A stretch of 17,499 nt of DNA from assembly GCA_046262015.1 (NCBI GenBank), contig JBHENN010000080.1, positions 1-17,499 of the forward strand, read 5' to 3'. The notes beneath the pieces are model-generated. The model saw only the letters and a program-made list of their open reading frames with translations, was not told the DNA's origin and did no database searches. Positions within the stretch are counted from its first letter, which is position 1. Each line of letters begins with the position of its first letter. Origin of the DNA: JBHENN01 sp046262015 (lineage in GTDB: Bacteria; Actinomycetota; CADDZG01; WHSQ01). A program made the translations under genes and the position numbers. Positions 7,430-14,185 of the stretch are shown piece after piece.

Positions 7430-8212
7430 ATGGACGAGCTCAAGCAGCGAGGAAGAGTGCGGATCGAGCAAAGTCACAAGCGGGTACGCGCCTTGCTCGA
7501 TGCAGAGGTCGTCTTCGACACGACCCGTCCGATGCTGGTGTGGGAGGTTCCCTACTACCCCGCCTACTACATCCCCGCCGGCGATGTGATCGCAACCCTG
7601 GTAGCCACCGGAGAGACCAAGCGTTCGCCCAGCCGGGGTGAGGCCCAATACTTCCACGTGAAAGTCGGCGCCGCCACGGCTCACAACGCCGCCTGGCGCT
7701 ACCCGGATTCTCCGATCGAGCAGCTGCGCGATCTGGTGCGGTTCGAGTGGGGTGCGCTGAGCGAGTGGCTCGAGGAGGACGAGCCCATCTACGTCCACCC
7801 GCGCGACCCTTACAAGCGCATCGATATCCTCGCGAGCTCGCGGCACATCGAGGTCGTGGTCGGTGGCGTCAAGGTCGCGGACACTCACCAGCCCCGCATC
7901 CTGTTCGAGACGAGCCTGCCCCCCCGCTACTACATACCTCTGGGCGACGTACGCATGGATCTCCTACGTCCGAGTGACACCGTGAGCCACTGCCCCTACA
8001 AGGGGACGGCGGCTTACTGGTCGGTCGAAGCGGGGGGCGAGGTCGCCGAGGATCTCGTATGGATCTACCGGGCCCCGGTGGCAGAGAGCCAGAAGATCGC
8101 AGGACTCGCCTCCTTCTACAACGAGAAGGTCGATCTATATGTGGACGGCGCTCTGCAAGAACGTCCGCGCACGCCTTTCAGCAGACCACGCCCCCCGCAA
8201 GAGCCCACCTAA
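7430..8212 (+). CDS. Tandem DUF427 domain protein
   Basis: 260 aa from an ATG at 7430 with GGAGG 4 nt upstream. Two DUF427 copies are visible. The first (~20-115) has LLDAEVVFDTTRPMLVWEV, PAYYIPAGDV and HVKVGAATAHNAAWRYPD. The second (~140-235) has RHIEVVVGGVKVADTHQPRI, LPPRYYIPLGDVRMDLL, SHCPYKGTAAYWSV and VWIYRAPV. The second keeps the family core (Y-Y-x-P-x-x-D-V and C-P-Y-K-G); in the first, C-P-Y-K-G is replaced by SRGEAQYF. DUF427 is a small, mostly beta fold without an established biochemical function. The last ~10 residues (Pro/Arg-rich) overlap the start of a permease remnant in another frame, so the natural C-terminus may have been altered by a rearrangement. Confidence 0.9.
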   Translation: MDELKQRGRVRIEQSHKRVRALLDAEVVFDTTRPMLVWEVPYYPAYYIPAGDVIATLVATGETKRSPSRGEAQYFHVKVGAATAHNAAWRYPDSPIEQLRDLVRFEWGALSEWLEEDEPIYVHPRDPYKRIDILASSRHIEVVVGGVKVADTHQPRILFETSLPPRYYIPLGDVRMDLLRPSDTVSHCPYKGTAAYWSVEAGGEVAEDLVWIYRAPVAESQKIAGLASFYNEKVDLYVDGALQERPRTPFSRPRPPQEPT

Positions 8213-8435
8213 CGACGCCGGCCGCCAGCGCCATCTTGGTCGAGTCCGCCCTCTCGTTCCTCGGCTTTGGTATCCAGTCCCCCATCCCGGCGCTAGGCGC
8301 GCTAGTGGCTGAGGGGAAGGGTCAGATCCTGACGATGTGGTGGTTGGTGACCTTCCCGGCCTTGTGATCGTCCTGATGTGCCTCGCGATCAATCTCCTAG
8401 CCGACTCTTTCCAGGAAAGGGGCCTTACCGATTAG
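8205..8435 (+). pseudogene. C-terminal remnant of a DppC/OppC-type ABC permease, frameshifted
   Basis: Seen: one frame reads ASAILVESALSFLGFGIQSP, then IPALGALVAEGKGQILTMWW and LVTFPAL, then hits TGA at 8365. A one-base shift near 8363 continues as VIVLMCLAINLLADSFQERG and LTD before TAG at 8433. Known: A-x-x-L-E-x-x-L-S-F-L-G-x-G-x-x-x-P, then WW..xxPGxxIxLxxLaxNLxGD, is the standard C-terminal signature of dipeptide/oligopeptide permease subunit C. Only about 75 of the usual ~300 residues remain, and no start is linked to it. Inference: a broken relic. It is of the same transporter class as the substrate-binding protein at 1236-3140, though a link between them is unproven. Confidence 0.85.
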
Positions 8436-8459
8436 TATCACGGAGCTCCGGGATGTTTC

Positions 8460-8471
8460 GGGGGGCCCCCC
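8460..8471. repeat. Perfect 12-bp palindrome of six G and six C
   Basis: GGGGGGCCCCCC lies 25 nt after the permease remnant and 58 nt before the small ORF. It is perfectly self-complementary with no loop. Function unknown; it could be an ApaI-like restriction or protein-binding site, or simply part of a high-G+C gap. Confidence 0.5.
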
Positions 8472-8487
8472 TGCTGGACCATGCCTC

Positions 8488-8510
8488 TATCAGGCACCTG
8501 AGCCTGGATA
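8488..8510 (+). promoter_or_regulatory. Imperfect inverted repeat upstream of the small ORF/subtilase unit
   Basis: TATCAGGC and GCCTGGATA flank a 6-nt loop (ACCTGA) and pair over 8 bp with one bulged G. The repeat ends 4 nt before a strong ribosome site. It could be an operator or an mRNA hairpin affecting initiation. This is position-based inference only. Confidence 0.35.
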
Positions 8511-8514
8511 GTCG

Positions 8515-8521
8515 AAGGAGG
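8515..8521 (+). promoter_or_regulatory. Consensus Shine-Dalgarno of the small ORF
   Basis: AAGGAGG is 7 nt before the ATG at 8529, a near-ideal ribosome site. It is the strongest argument that the 45-codon ORF is translated. Confidence 0.7.
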
Positions 8522-8528
8522 CAGAAAG

Positions 8529-8666
8529 ATGCAGAAGGTGTACGTACCGATGTTCGCCGCAGAACGCGATCCCATCCCCTCCGACACACTGCCATCTTGG
8601 CGAGTCGCAGGACTTCGTCGGCCAGGCGCGAAGCTTACTCAGCAGTCGAGGGAAGGGGTGGCGTGA
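8529..8666 (+). CDS. Small 45-aa protein translationally coupled to the subtilase
   Basis: The ATG at 8529 follows AAGGAGG at 7 nt. The ORF ends at TGA 8664-8666, overlapping the GTG start (8663) of the subtilase as GTGA. The peptide begins MQKVYVPMFAAERDPIPSDT and ends QQSREGVA. It has no transmembrane segment and no signal peptide, with several basic residues in the second half. I recognise no family; it is not an I9 propeptide. Possible roles are a leader peptide that sets subtilase translation, a small partner or inhibitor, or a chance ORF. The ribosome site and exact overlap favour real translation. Confidence 0.55.
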   Translation: MQKVYVPMFAAERDPIPSDTLPSWRVAGLRRPGAKLTQQSREGVA

Positions 8667-9991
8667 GTCCATCGAAGACTCTGGCGATTGTTGGCGTGCT
8701 CGTGGCGGCCTCCCTCGCAGCGAATCAGCCCGCCGCCGAAGCCAAGAAACCAAGTAGACGCGGGCCCAGCTTCCGCCCCCACGTCGTGGTCGCGACCCTC
8801 GACACCGGCACCAATCCGTTCCACCCCACGTGGCGCCGCGATGAGCGGCGCCACCCGTCGAAGTACATACCCGGCTACCCAACCTCCGCGCGCCGGCTCG
8901 CGCTTCGCCTCGGCGACGGCTACGCGGCCGACGTGAAGGCCTCGCGCACCGCCTTCGAGAACCTCAGCAAGGAGAAGGCGTTTCCGTACTGGGTGCCGGG
9001 AACGAACCTCGTTGGTCTGTGGGCGCACGAGACGGACGCGAAGCCGATCTTCGATCACGAGCAAGCAGCGAGTTCGAACGCCACCCATAGCCACGGCGCA
9101 GCGGCATCGAGCCAGATTGCCGGTCGGGGTTACGGGATGGCACCCGGCGTCTACCTTGTGGTCGTTGATACCGAGAGCGACGAGGGCCAGGACGCGTACA
9201 AGACGAATGGGGAAGCCTTGCGATGGGCCGCAGATCAGCCGTGGATCGACATCATCCACACCAACATCCAAGACCCCGTGCCGCTGAACAACGAGCAGGG
9301 CGCGCTCTGGAAGAACTATCCCGACGCTCTCCGCTACGCGGTCGACAAGGGGAAGTTGGTCGTGTCGCCGGGCGGGAACTTCTACGCAGAACCAACCGAG
9401 ACCAGCCCGCACGCCGGCCCGCCCGGGGTCCTCGCCGCGGGGGCGAACGACAACTGCGGGTACGCCGACTTCTCGAACCCGGACCCACACGTGGTGATGG
9501 ACGGCTACGGGACCGTTGCGGCCGCTCCCAACGGTTACGGCGATACGAGCTTCGGAGGCACGTCAGGCTCATCACCCCGGATCACCGGCTACGCCGCGCA
9601 GCTGCTGCTGCGGATCCGGCGCAGCTTCGGCTACCGAGGCAATACCGCCGACGGAACTCTGGTCATGTTGCCTAAGAAGAAGCGACCGGTCGAGGGCCCG
9701 CTTGCGGACGGAAACCTGACCGCCGCGGAGCTCCACGAAGTCATCCGCAAGACCGCCAACCCCAACCCTCACGAATCCAAATACGACGGCGACCAGGTCT
9801 TGGGCTGCATTCCGCAGCCGACTGATCTTCCGGCCAGCTTCTATCCGAAGATGGGCTACGGCGAGGTCAGCGAGCACACGATCGACGCCGCGTTCGAGGT
9901 CGCCATCGGGAAGTCCCCGATGCAGTCGAGGCGGATAGAGGACCAGTTCTACGGGATCTCGGAAGAATTGCGAGCGCTTTTCTGGGACTGA
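8663..9991 (+). CDS. Divergent secreted S8 (subtilisin-like) peptidase without a visible propeptide
   Basis: 442 aa from a GTG at 8663, chosen because GGAAGGGG lies 4-5 nt upstream, the codon overlaps the small ORF's stop, and a signal peptide follows at once (TLAIVGVLVAASLAANQPAA, probable cleavage near AEA-KK). The catalytic set is complete: Asp47 in VATLDTGTNPFHP, His144 in THSHGAAASSQIAG, oxyanion Asn239 in VVSPGGNF and Ser301 in GGTSGSSPRITGYAAQ. Odd: only ~20 residues separate the signal peptide from the Asp strand, so there is no room for the usual I9 propeptide. The Asp-His spacing of ~97 residues is far longer than the ~32 of classical subtilisins. The C-terminal ~90 residues (from KKKRPVEGP) are not a recognised domain. 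Substrate unknown. Confidence 0.93.
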   Translation: MSPSKTLAIVGVLVAASLAANQPAAEAKKPSRRGPSFRPHVVVATLDTGTNPFHPTWRRDERRHPSKYIPGYPTSARRLALRLGDGYAADVKASRTAFENLSKEKAFPYWVPGTNLVGLWAHETDAKPIFDHEQAASSNATHSHGAAASSQIAGRGYGMAPGVYLVVVDTESDEGQDAYKTNGEALRWAADQPWIDIIHTNIQDPVPLNNEQGALWKNYPDALRYAVDKGKLVVSPGGNFYAEPTETSPHAGPPGVLAAGANDNCGYADFSNPDPHVVMDGYGTVAAAPNGYGDTSFGGTSGSSPRITGYAAQLLLRIRRSFGYRGNTADGTLVMLPKKKRPVEGPLADGNLTAAELHEVIRKTANPNPHESKYDGDQVLGCIPQPTDLPASFYPKMGYGEVSEHTIDAAFEVAIGKSPMQSRRIEDQFYGISEELRALFWD

Positions 9992-10330
9992 GCTTCAACC
10001 TGACGCTGCGAACCCAATGCTGTGCGACGCGCCTCGCCCTCGATATGAGCGGGGACAGGCCCTTCTGGCCTTCTCAACGCTTCGGACGGCCTTATCGGCG
10101 AGGGGTTTGGATAGCACGTTCTTGATCACCACCAACGAGGAAGCCAGAGGGTGCACCCAAGCTGTCTCGCGACCGGTTGGGTGCGGCGGCCAGATGCTGG
10201 CTGAGGGAATGTCGGCGACGCCCTGGTCAGGACACCTTTCCGGCTGAAAGCGCAGGTCGGGGGATCGGGCTGGAGCAGACCTCTAATCAGTTGGTCGGCC
10301 CAAGACGCTGAGCGTCGCGGGAACGGTCAT
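9992..10330. other. 339-bp gap with no recognised gene between convergent genes
   Basis: This lies between the stop of the subtilase (+) and the stop of the methyltransferase (-). Open frames on both strands cross it (for example a 76-codon one from 10017), but none has a ribosome site, a known domain or typical composition. A short perfect hairpin at 10304-10316 (GACGC-TGA-GCGTC) lies 15 nt beyond the methyltransferase stop and could contribute to termination, though no T-run follows it. A decayed gene cannot be excluded. Confidence 0.6.
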
Positions 10331-11113
10331 CTAAGCCTCGGCGAGGAGACCTGAGATCGTGTTTTCGAGCCGATAGCCGCCGGTAGTCGTTCGGAAGGGC
10401 TTCAGAGCCTCCGTGATCGCTTCTCTGACGGCAGCTTCACCGGCCGCCGCGATGGCGATCGTGGACAGCCCCACCGACATCAGCCCCCGGAGCGCGGTCT
10501 CGAGATCGACGTGATAGTCCCAGGTCCAGTCGAGCTCGACAACATCGATGGTTTGCAATCCCGCGGCCTCCGCCAACTCTCGCAGTCGCTGCGGAACGAT
10601 GAAGGGGTCGACCTCAACCGGCGTGGGTGGCAGCAGCGGTCCAACCGCCTCGAGGAAGGCCAGCGACTGAACCTTCTCGGGGGCCGGCCACGACGTCACT
10701 GCGACGCGACCTCCCCGCGCGAGCACGCGCGCTGCCTCCCGCAACGTCTCCTCTTGATCGCCCGCGAAGAAGAAGGTGTTGATGAAGCTGATGGCGTCAA
10801 AGCTCGCGTCGGCCCAGGGAAGGGAACCCATGTCGCCGACCCGAACGTCGGCATCCGGCGTTCGCTCAGCAGCGATCGCGATCAAACCCGGGGACAGATC
10901 GAGCCCGCTGACGCTGGCACCTCGATCCGCGGCCATGCGGCACCCAAGGCCCGATCCACATCCAACATCGAGATACCTCGAGCCGGTGCCAACCTCGAGA
11001 AGATCGAGCACGGTCTCGAACAAGGGGCGCGACCCTTCGTCCTCGACCTCGGCCCAGTCACGCGCTCGCGCTCCCCACGGATCGGTCATCGCGTCGACTA
11101 CCGGGCGGGTCAT
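10331..11113 (-). CDS. Class I SAM-dependent methyltransferase
   Basis: 260 aa from an ATG at 11113 that overlaps the stop of the upstream VOC gene as ATGA and has GGGAGG 6 nt before it. The Rossmann-fold methyltransferase core is clear: motif I YLDVGCGSGLG (residues 47-57), the post-I acidic GLDLSPGLI, DVRVGDMGSLPWADASFDAI around motif II/III, and EAARVLARGGRVAVTSW. It belongs to the Methyltransf_11/25 type that methylates small molecules. The C-terminal half (from PLLPPTPVEVDP) resembles actinobacterial relatives with a substrate-covering lid. Substrate unknown. Coupling to the VOC gene and a position downstream of a LuxR-type regulator suggest one regulated unit. Confidence 0.92.
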   Translation of the reverse strand: MTRPVVDAMTDPWGARARDWAEVEDEGSRPLFETVLDLLEVGTGSRYLDVGCGSGLGCRMAADRGASVSGLDLSPGLIAIAAERTPDADVRVGDMGSLPWADASFDAISFINTFFFAGDQEETLREAARVLARGGRVAVTSWPAPEKVQSLAFLEAVGPLLPPTPVEVDPFIVPQRLRELAEAAGLQTIDVVELDWTWDYHVDLETALRGLMSVGLSTIAIAAAGEAAVREAITEALKPFRTTTGGYRLENTISGLLAEA

Positions 11114-11514
11114 CGCGCACCTCCCACGCGCGAACTGGCCGGCACGGCTTGGGCAAGCGCAAGGAGGTTCCCTTCGCTGTCCTTGAACCACGCGCCGCGC
11201 TGCGACCCCATGTCCGCGATCCCGTCGACCGTCTTTAGCTCCGGGTAGTCGTATTCCTCGAAGACCACTCCCCGCGCTCGCAACTGTTCGACCGCATCTT
11301 CGATGTCGTCGACTTCCCAAGCCGCAAGAGTGTGCCCGGCGGTTCCCGCTGCATCTGTCTTATAGACGCCGAACCTGACTGAGCCGGACCGGAACTCCAC
11401 CGCGAACGGGTTCTTGGAGATGGGTGAGATACCGAGCTTCTCCGTATAGAACCCCGCTGCCCTGTCCAGGTCCGCGGCCGGCAAACTCGGCACGATCACG
11501 TATGCATCGAGCAT
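11110..11514 (-). CDS. VOC (glyoxalase/bleomycin-resistance/dioxygenase) superfamily protein
   Basis: 134 aa from an ATG at 11514 with a GAAGGGAGAG ribosome site just upstream. The frame is open 16 codons further, but without a ribosome site. The two beta-alpha-beta-beta-beta halves of the VOC fold are visible: LDAYVIVPSLPAADLDRAAG, FYTEKLGISP and VEFRSGSVRFGVYKTD, then AAWEVDDIEDAVEQLRARGV and QRGAWFKDSEGNLLALAQ. The closing D-x-E-G-N-L is the family signature near a metal-ligand Glu, but the usual first-strand His is absent, so metal binding is uncertain. Members include antibiotic-sequestering proteins and isomerases. It is the first gene of a coupled pair with the methyltransferase and lies 112 nt after the TPR-LuxR gene. 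Confidence 0.9.
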   Translation of the reverse strand: MLDAYVIVPSLPAADLDRAAGFYTEKLGISPISKNPFAVEFRSGSVRFGVYKTDAAGTAGHTLAAWEVDDIEDAVEQLRARGVVFEEYDYPELKTVDGIADMGSQRGAWFKDSEGNLLALAQAVPASSRVGGAR

Positions 11515-11626
11515 GTTCTCTCCCTTCGCTTGTAGTCCCGCCGAATCAGGACCGACGATCACAAGCTAGAGAGTTAGGGGCGCAGCAACATCCTCAAGAA
11601 CTGCCAAAAGCCCTTGCAATGGATGG

Positions 11627-13282
11627 TTAGTTCTGACCATCGCGGCCCGGGGAGACGAGACCGTTCTCCATCGCGTAGGCCGTCGCGGCGGAGCGCGACG
11701 GCAACCCGAGCTTGGCAAAGATGTTGCTTAGATGCCGAGCGACCGTGTGCTCGCTGATGACCAGCTCTGTCGCGATCTGACGATTCGTTTTCCCCACGGC
11801 GACATTCCGCAGTACCTGAGCCTCTCGAGGGCTGAGACCCCCGGGGAGCTGCTGGGGGCCGCCAACGGTGCCGACGAGATCGAACGGATCGACGGTCGAT
11901 CCAAGTTCTTCGAAGCTCGAAAGCGCCGCCTTCTCTTCTAGTTCCGCTCGCTCGACATCACCTGCAGAGCGCGCGGCGTGGGCCATGAACGCCCGCGTCA
12001 GCCCCGCCTCGTAAGGGAGCCGGAGTTGCTGCCACGAATGCCACGCTCTTTGAAGCGCGCCAAGTGCATCGATCCCTTTTCCGAGCGCTACCGCGATCAT
12101 TCCTTCCGCCAAGTCGGCATGCGCTTCAAGGAACGAACTGCCGTATTCCGAAGCCATAGAACGAAGTTCCCGCGCGGCCTGGGCTGCACGAGGGGAATCG
12201 CGCCGGGCCAGCGCGACCTGAACCTGCGCGGCAAGCAAGCGCGTCCTCGCCAACCGATTGCTGCCTTCGGTGCCGAGTGAAGTGTTCAGCCCTGCCTGAG
12301 CCGCATCCAATCGTCCTTGGGCCAAGCGAACCAGGGCAAGTCCGGGCTGCGGGTCCGCCCCGAGTTCGTGAGCGCGAGTGAATCCTTCCTCCGCCCCCTC
12401 GAGGTCACCACGGCGTCTTCTGATCTCGCCGATCTCGTACCATGCGGCGCTGGCCGCCGCCGGAACGAAAGCCTTTAACTCCTCGCTGGCCTTGTGGGCT
12501 TCGCGTTCTGCGTCCGTGAGCGCACCTCTAAGGGACAGGACGCCCACGCGATAGACACGACAAAGCCCGTTATAAGGCGTCGATGCCGACAGCGACTCAC
12601 ACCATCTGGTTGCAGCATCTGACCATTCAGCAGCGCGCGCTACCTCACCCAGCTCCAGGCACGCGATCAAGACATTGCAATACACCCAGCCCGTGCAGAA
12701 GTCTCCAAGCTCGCCGGCGATGACACTGGTCATCGCCTCATCGAGGAGCCGCAAGCCTTCGGCTACCTGGCCAGCTCCGATCAACTCGCGCCCGAGTGTC
12801 TGCAGGGCGACGGTGGCCACGTCCCGATCTCCGAACCGCTCCCCGAGGTCTCGGGCCTTCTGCGCGAGCTCAGAGGCTCGTGCCCAGTCACCGCGTCCTT
12901 CGGCTTCATGCGCGTCGGCGATCGCAAGATACGCGTGTTCGACACACTCGGGGTGGTCCTCGATCTGGCGTCGAGCCCGTTCGAGCCAGCCGACCCCGAT
13001 CGAAGTCTCTCCGATGGAGAGATAGTCGTATGCCAAGAACCACGCGTTGTAGGCAGCACGAGGGTGATCCCCCGATCCCGCGTACGCTTGGTAGGCGCGT
13101 TGTCGGGTGGCCATCGAGTCGGTCAGCCGACAAAGCCACCACTCGCAGTCGGCCAGCAGCTCGACGTCGGAAGCCCCGAGGGCCTGCGCCGGGATCGAGC
13201 GGAAGAGTTCAGCAGCTTCGGCCCACGCCTTGCGCCGAGCAGCATCCCTCGCGGCTACGATTTCGGTACTGCTCCTTGTCAT
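11627..13282 (-). CDS. TPR-containing LuxR-family transcriptional regulator
   Basis: 551 aa from an ATG at 13282. The frame is open to 13363, but that Cys/Arg-rich extension has no domain character. The first ~450 residues are helix-turn-helix tetratricopeptide-like repeats (AWAEAAELFRSI; RGDWARASELAQKARDLGER; RGDLEGAEEGFTRAHELGAD; QGRLDAAQAGLN; ARAAEWSDAA). They form a scaffold for ligand or protein sensing, as in MalT/LAL-type regulators but without a visible ATPase Walker A motif. The C-terminus (~482-541) is a clear LuxR HTH: LSPREAQVLRNVAVGKTNRQ, then IATELVISEHTVARHLSNIF and AKLGLPSRSAA. DNA binding is therefore likely. The same-strand VOC/methyltransferase pair downstream is a plausible target, but no binding site is seen. 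Confidence 0.93.
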   Translation of the reverse strand: MTRSSTEIVAARDAARRKAWAEAAELFRSIPAQALGASDVELLADCEWWLCRLTDSMATRQRAYQAYAGSGDHPRAAYNAWFLAYDYLSIGETSIGVGWLERARRQIEDHPECVEHAYLAIADAHEAEGRGDWARASELAQKARDLGERFGDRDVATVALQTLGRELIGAGQVAEGLRLLDEAMTSVIAGELGDFCTGWVYCNVLIACLELGEVARAAEWSDAATRWCESLSASTPYNGLCRVYRVGVLSLRGALTDAEREAHKASEELKAFVPAAASAAWYEIGEIRRRRGDLEGAEEGFTRAHELGADPQPGLALVRLAQGRLDAAQAGLNTSLGTEGSNRLARTRLLAAQVQVALARRDSPRAAQAARELRSMASEYGSSFLEAHADLAEGMIAVALGKGIDALGALQRAWHSWQQLRLPYEAGLTRAFMAHAARSAGDVERAELEEKAALSSFEELGSTVDPFDLVGTVGGPQQLPGGLSPREAQVLRNVAVGKTNRQIATELVISEHTVARHLSNIFAKLGLPSRSAATAYAMENGLVSPGRDGQN

Positions 13283-13409
13283 GGGCCGCTCCGCCGCTTC
13301 GTGGTTTCGACAAGATTCTTCCGGCCGCAGACGCCGGGCGCAACACGTGGCCGCTACGAGCACGACCCTTCCCTAGAGACACCCTGTGAGGATGGGACTA
13401 GAAAGCGTA

Positions 13410-13467
13410 CGCCCGCAGCTCAGCCGGACAGAGCGTCGGACTCTAATTCAGAGGGTCCGAGCCCTTC
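13410..13467 (+). pseudogene. Degenerate tRNA-Arg copy (intact 5' half, decayed 3' half)
   Basis: Seen: 13410-13442 repeats 14035-14067 of the intact tRNA-Arg with one mismatch (C for T at 13416), including the acceptor 5' strand CGCCCG, the D-arm and the anticodon 5' stem TCGGA. One T is then missing in the anticodon loop, CTAAT follows, and the similarity breaks down. A T-arm-like stem-loop (GAGGG/CCTTC around TCCGAGC) can still be made out, but no acceptor 3' strand is present. It cannot fold as a working tRNA. The stop codon (13443-13445) of the flanking membrane protein gene lies inside it on the other strand. It is either an old tandem duplicate or a recombination footprint. Confidence 0.75.
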
Positions 13468-13994
13468 AGGTCCTCGGACTTTGATTCCTTGGCCCTCTGG
13501 ATCTCGGCCTTTAGTTCCAGAGTCTTCAGGTAGTCAGCCATCCGTTGCTCGGCTGTGCGCCCGCGTGACAGAAAGGTTCGGAGCCTCCGTTGATCGACAT
13601 CGGGGGCTTTGATCCCTAAATCACCGCTAGGCCCGGGGGCACGTGTTCCAAAGAAGGGGAACGTCGGAACCTCATAGTCGAGGTCTCCGAGCCGCTCCCG
13701 GATGACCTTGCTCTGCCTTCTCACCGCGCGGGCGCGTTCAACGATGTGCAGCGGCCAAGCGAAAAAGATAACGGCCGCCATCATCCAGATAAGGATGAAC
13801 AGACCTCGGTTCTCCTCCTCACCTGCGACCAGGCTCCAGAAGGACATCGCGATCGCTGCCGTGCCGAAGCCCAGAGAAACTCCGAAGAGAAGGCAGAAAA
13901 CGATGAACCACTTCGACGGGCCGCTGGATCCGAGAGCCACGATCGCGATCTTCCTTGATGAGAGCACATATGGGAAGAGCTGATCGGGTTTCAT
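13443..13994 (-). CDS. Small membrane protein with two transmembrane helices, unknown function
   Basis: 183 aa from an ATG at 13994. An ATG at 14033 would add 13 residues and abut the tRNA. The frame further upstream runs antisense through the tRNA and is not credible. Two hydrophobic helices are visible, ~29-56 (KWFIVFCLLFGVSLGFGTAA and on) and ~64-85 (GLFILIWMMAAVIFFAWPLH), separated by an acidic AGEEEN loop. A charged tail of ~95 residues follows, rich in Arg/Lys/Glu, with a likely helix near DYLKTLELKAEIQRAKESKS. I do not recognise the family. It is the only gene between the degenerate and intact tRNA-Arg copies, and its last codons read through the degenerate copy. Base composition is visibly less G+C-rich than its neighbours, which hints at a separate origin. 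Confidence 0.7.
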   Translation of the reverse strand: MKPDQLFPYVLSSRKIAIVALGSSGPSKWFIVFCLLFGVSLGFGTAAIAMSFWSLVAGEEENRGLFILIWMMAAVIFFAWPLHIVERARAVRRQSKVIRERLGDLDYEVPTFPFFGTRAPGPSGDLGIKAPDVDQRRLRTFLSRGRTAEQRMADYLKTLELKAEIQRAKESKSEDLKGSDPLN

Positions 13995-14033
13995 CCCGGT
14001 ACGGGAGCGACCGAGATGCGAGAATCGACCCAT

Positions 14034-14107
14034 GCGCCCGTAGCTCAGCCGGACAGAGCGTCGGACTTCTAATCCGAATGTCGGGGGTTCGAATCCCTCC
14101 GGGCGCG
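14034..14107 (+). tRNA. tRNA-Arg (anticodon TCT)
   Basis: A complete cloverleaf can be drawn. The 7-bp acceptor GCGCCCG (14034-14040) pairs with CGGGCGC (14100-14106), with discriminator G at 14107. The D-arm is GCTC/GAGC. The anticodon stem TCGGA/TCCGA encloses the loop CTTCTAA, with anticodon TCT at 14068-14070. The T-arm GGGGG/CCCTC encloses TTCGAAT. CCA is not encoded. It reads AGA/AGG arginine codons. Confidence 0.95.
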
Positions 14108-14112
14108 CCGGG

Positions 14113-14185
14113 ACCGGCGGTGGCGACACTTCACACCGGCGGTGGCGACTGTGAAAGTAGACTTCACACCGGTGGTGGTGGTGAC
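14113..14185. repeat. Three imperfect tandem repeats just after tRNA-Arg
   Basis: ACCGGCGGTGGCGAC occurs at 14113-14127 and 14135-14149. A longer GGT-expanded variant (ACCGGTGGTGGTGGTGAC) occurs at 14168-14185. The last two copies are each preceded by ACTTCAC. A GTGAA...TTCAC inverted pair (14151-14167) sits between copies 2 and 3. Function unknown; it could be repeat expansion by slippage or a binding-site cluster. Confidence 0.6.

Larger units (their letters stand above)
13410..14073 (+). repeat. Direct repeat pair (~35 nt) from the tRNA-Arg 5' half, flanking one gene
   Basis: The copies at 13410-13447 and 14035-14073 are in the same orientation, 625 bp apart, and differ by one substitution and one deleted base. 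The enclosed segment carries only the two-helix membrane protein gene. No integrase is present. The layout resembles the boundaries of a tiny integrated or duplicated segment. Confidence 0.6.

Noticed and set aside
10017..10247. 76-codon + strand frame after the subtilase
   Set aside because: It has no ribosome site, no recognised motif, and comparable open frames on the opposite strand.
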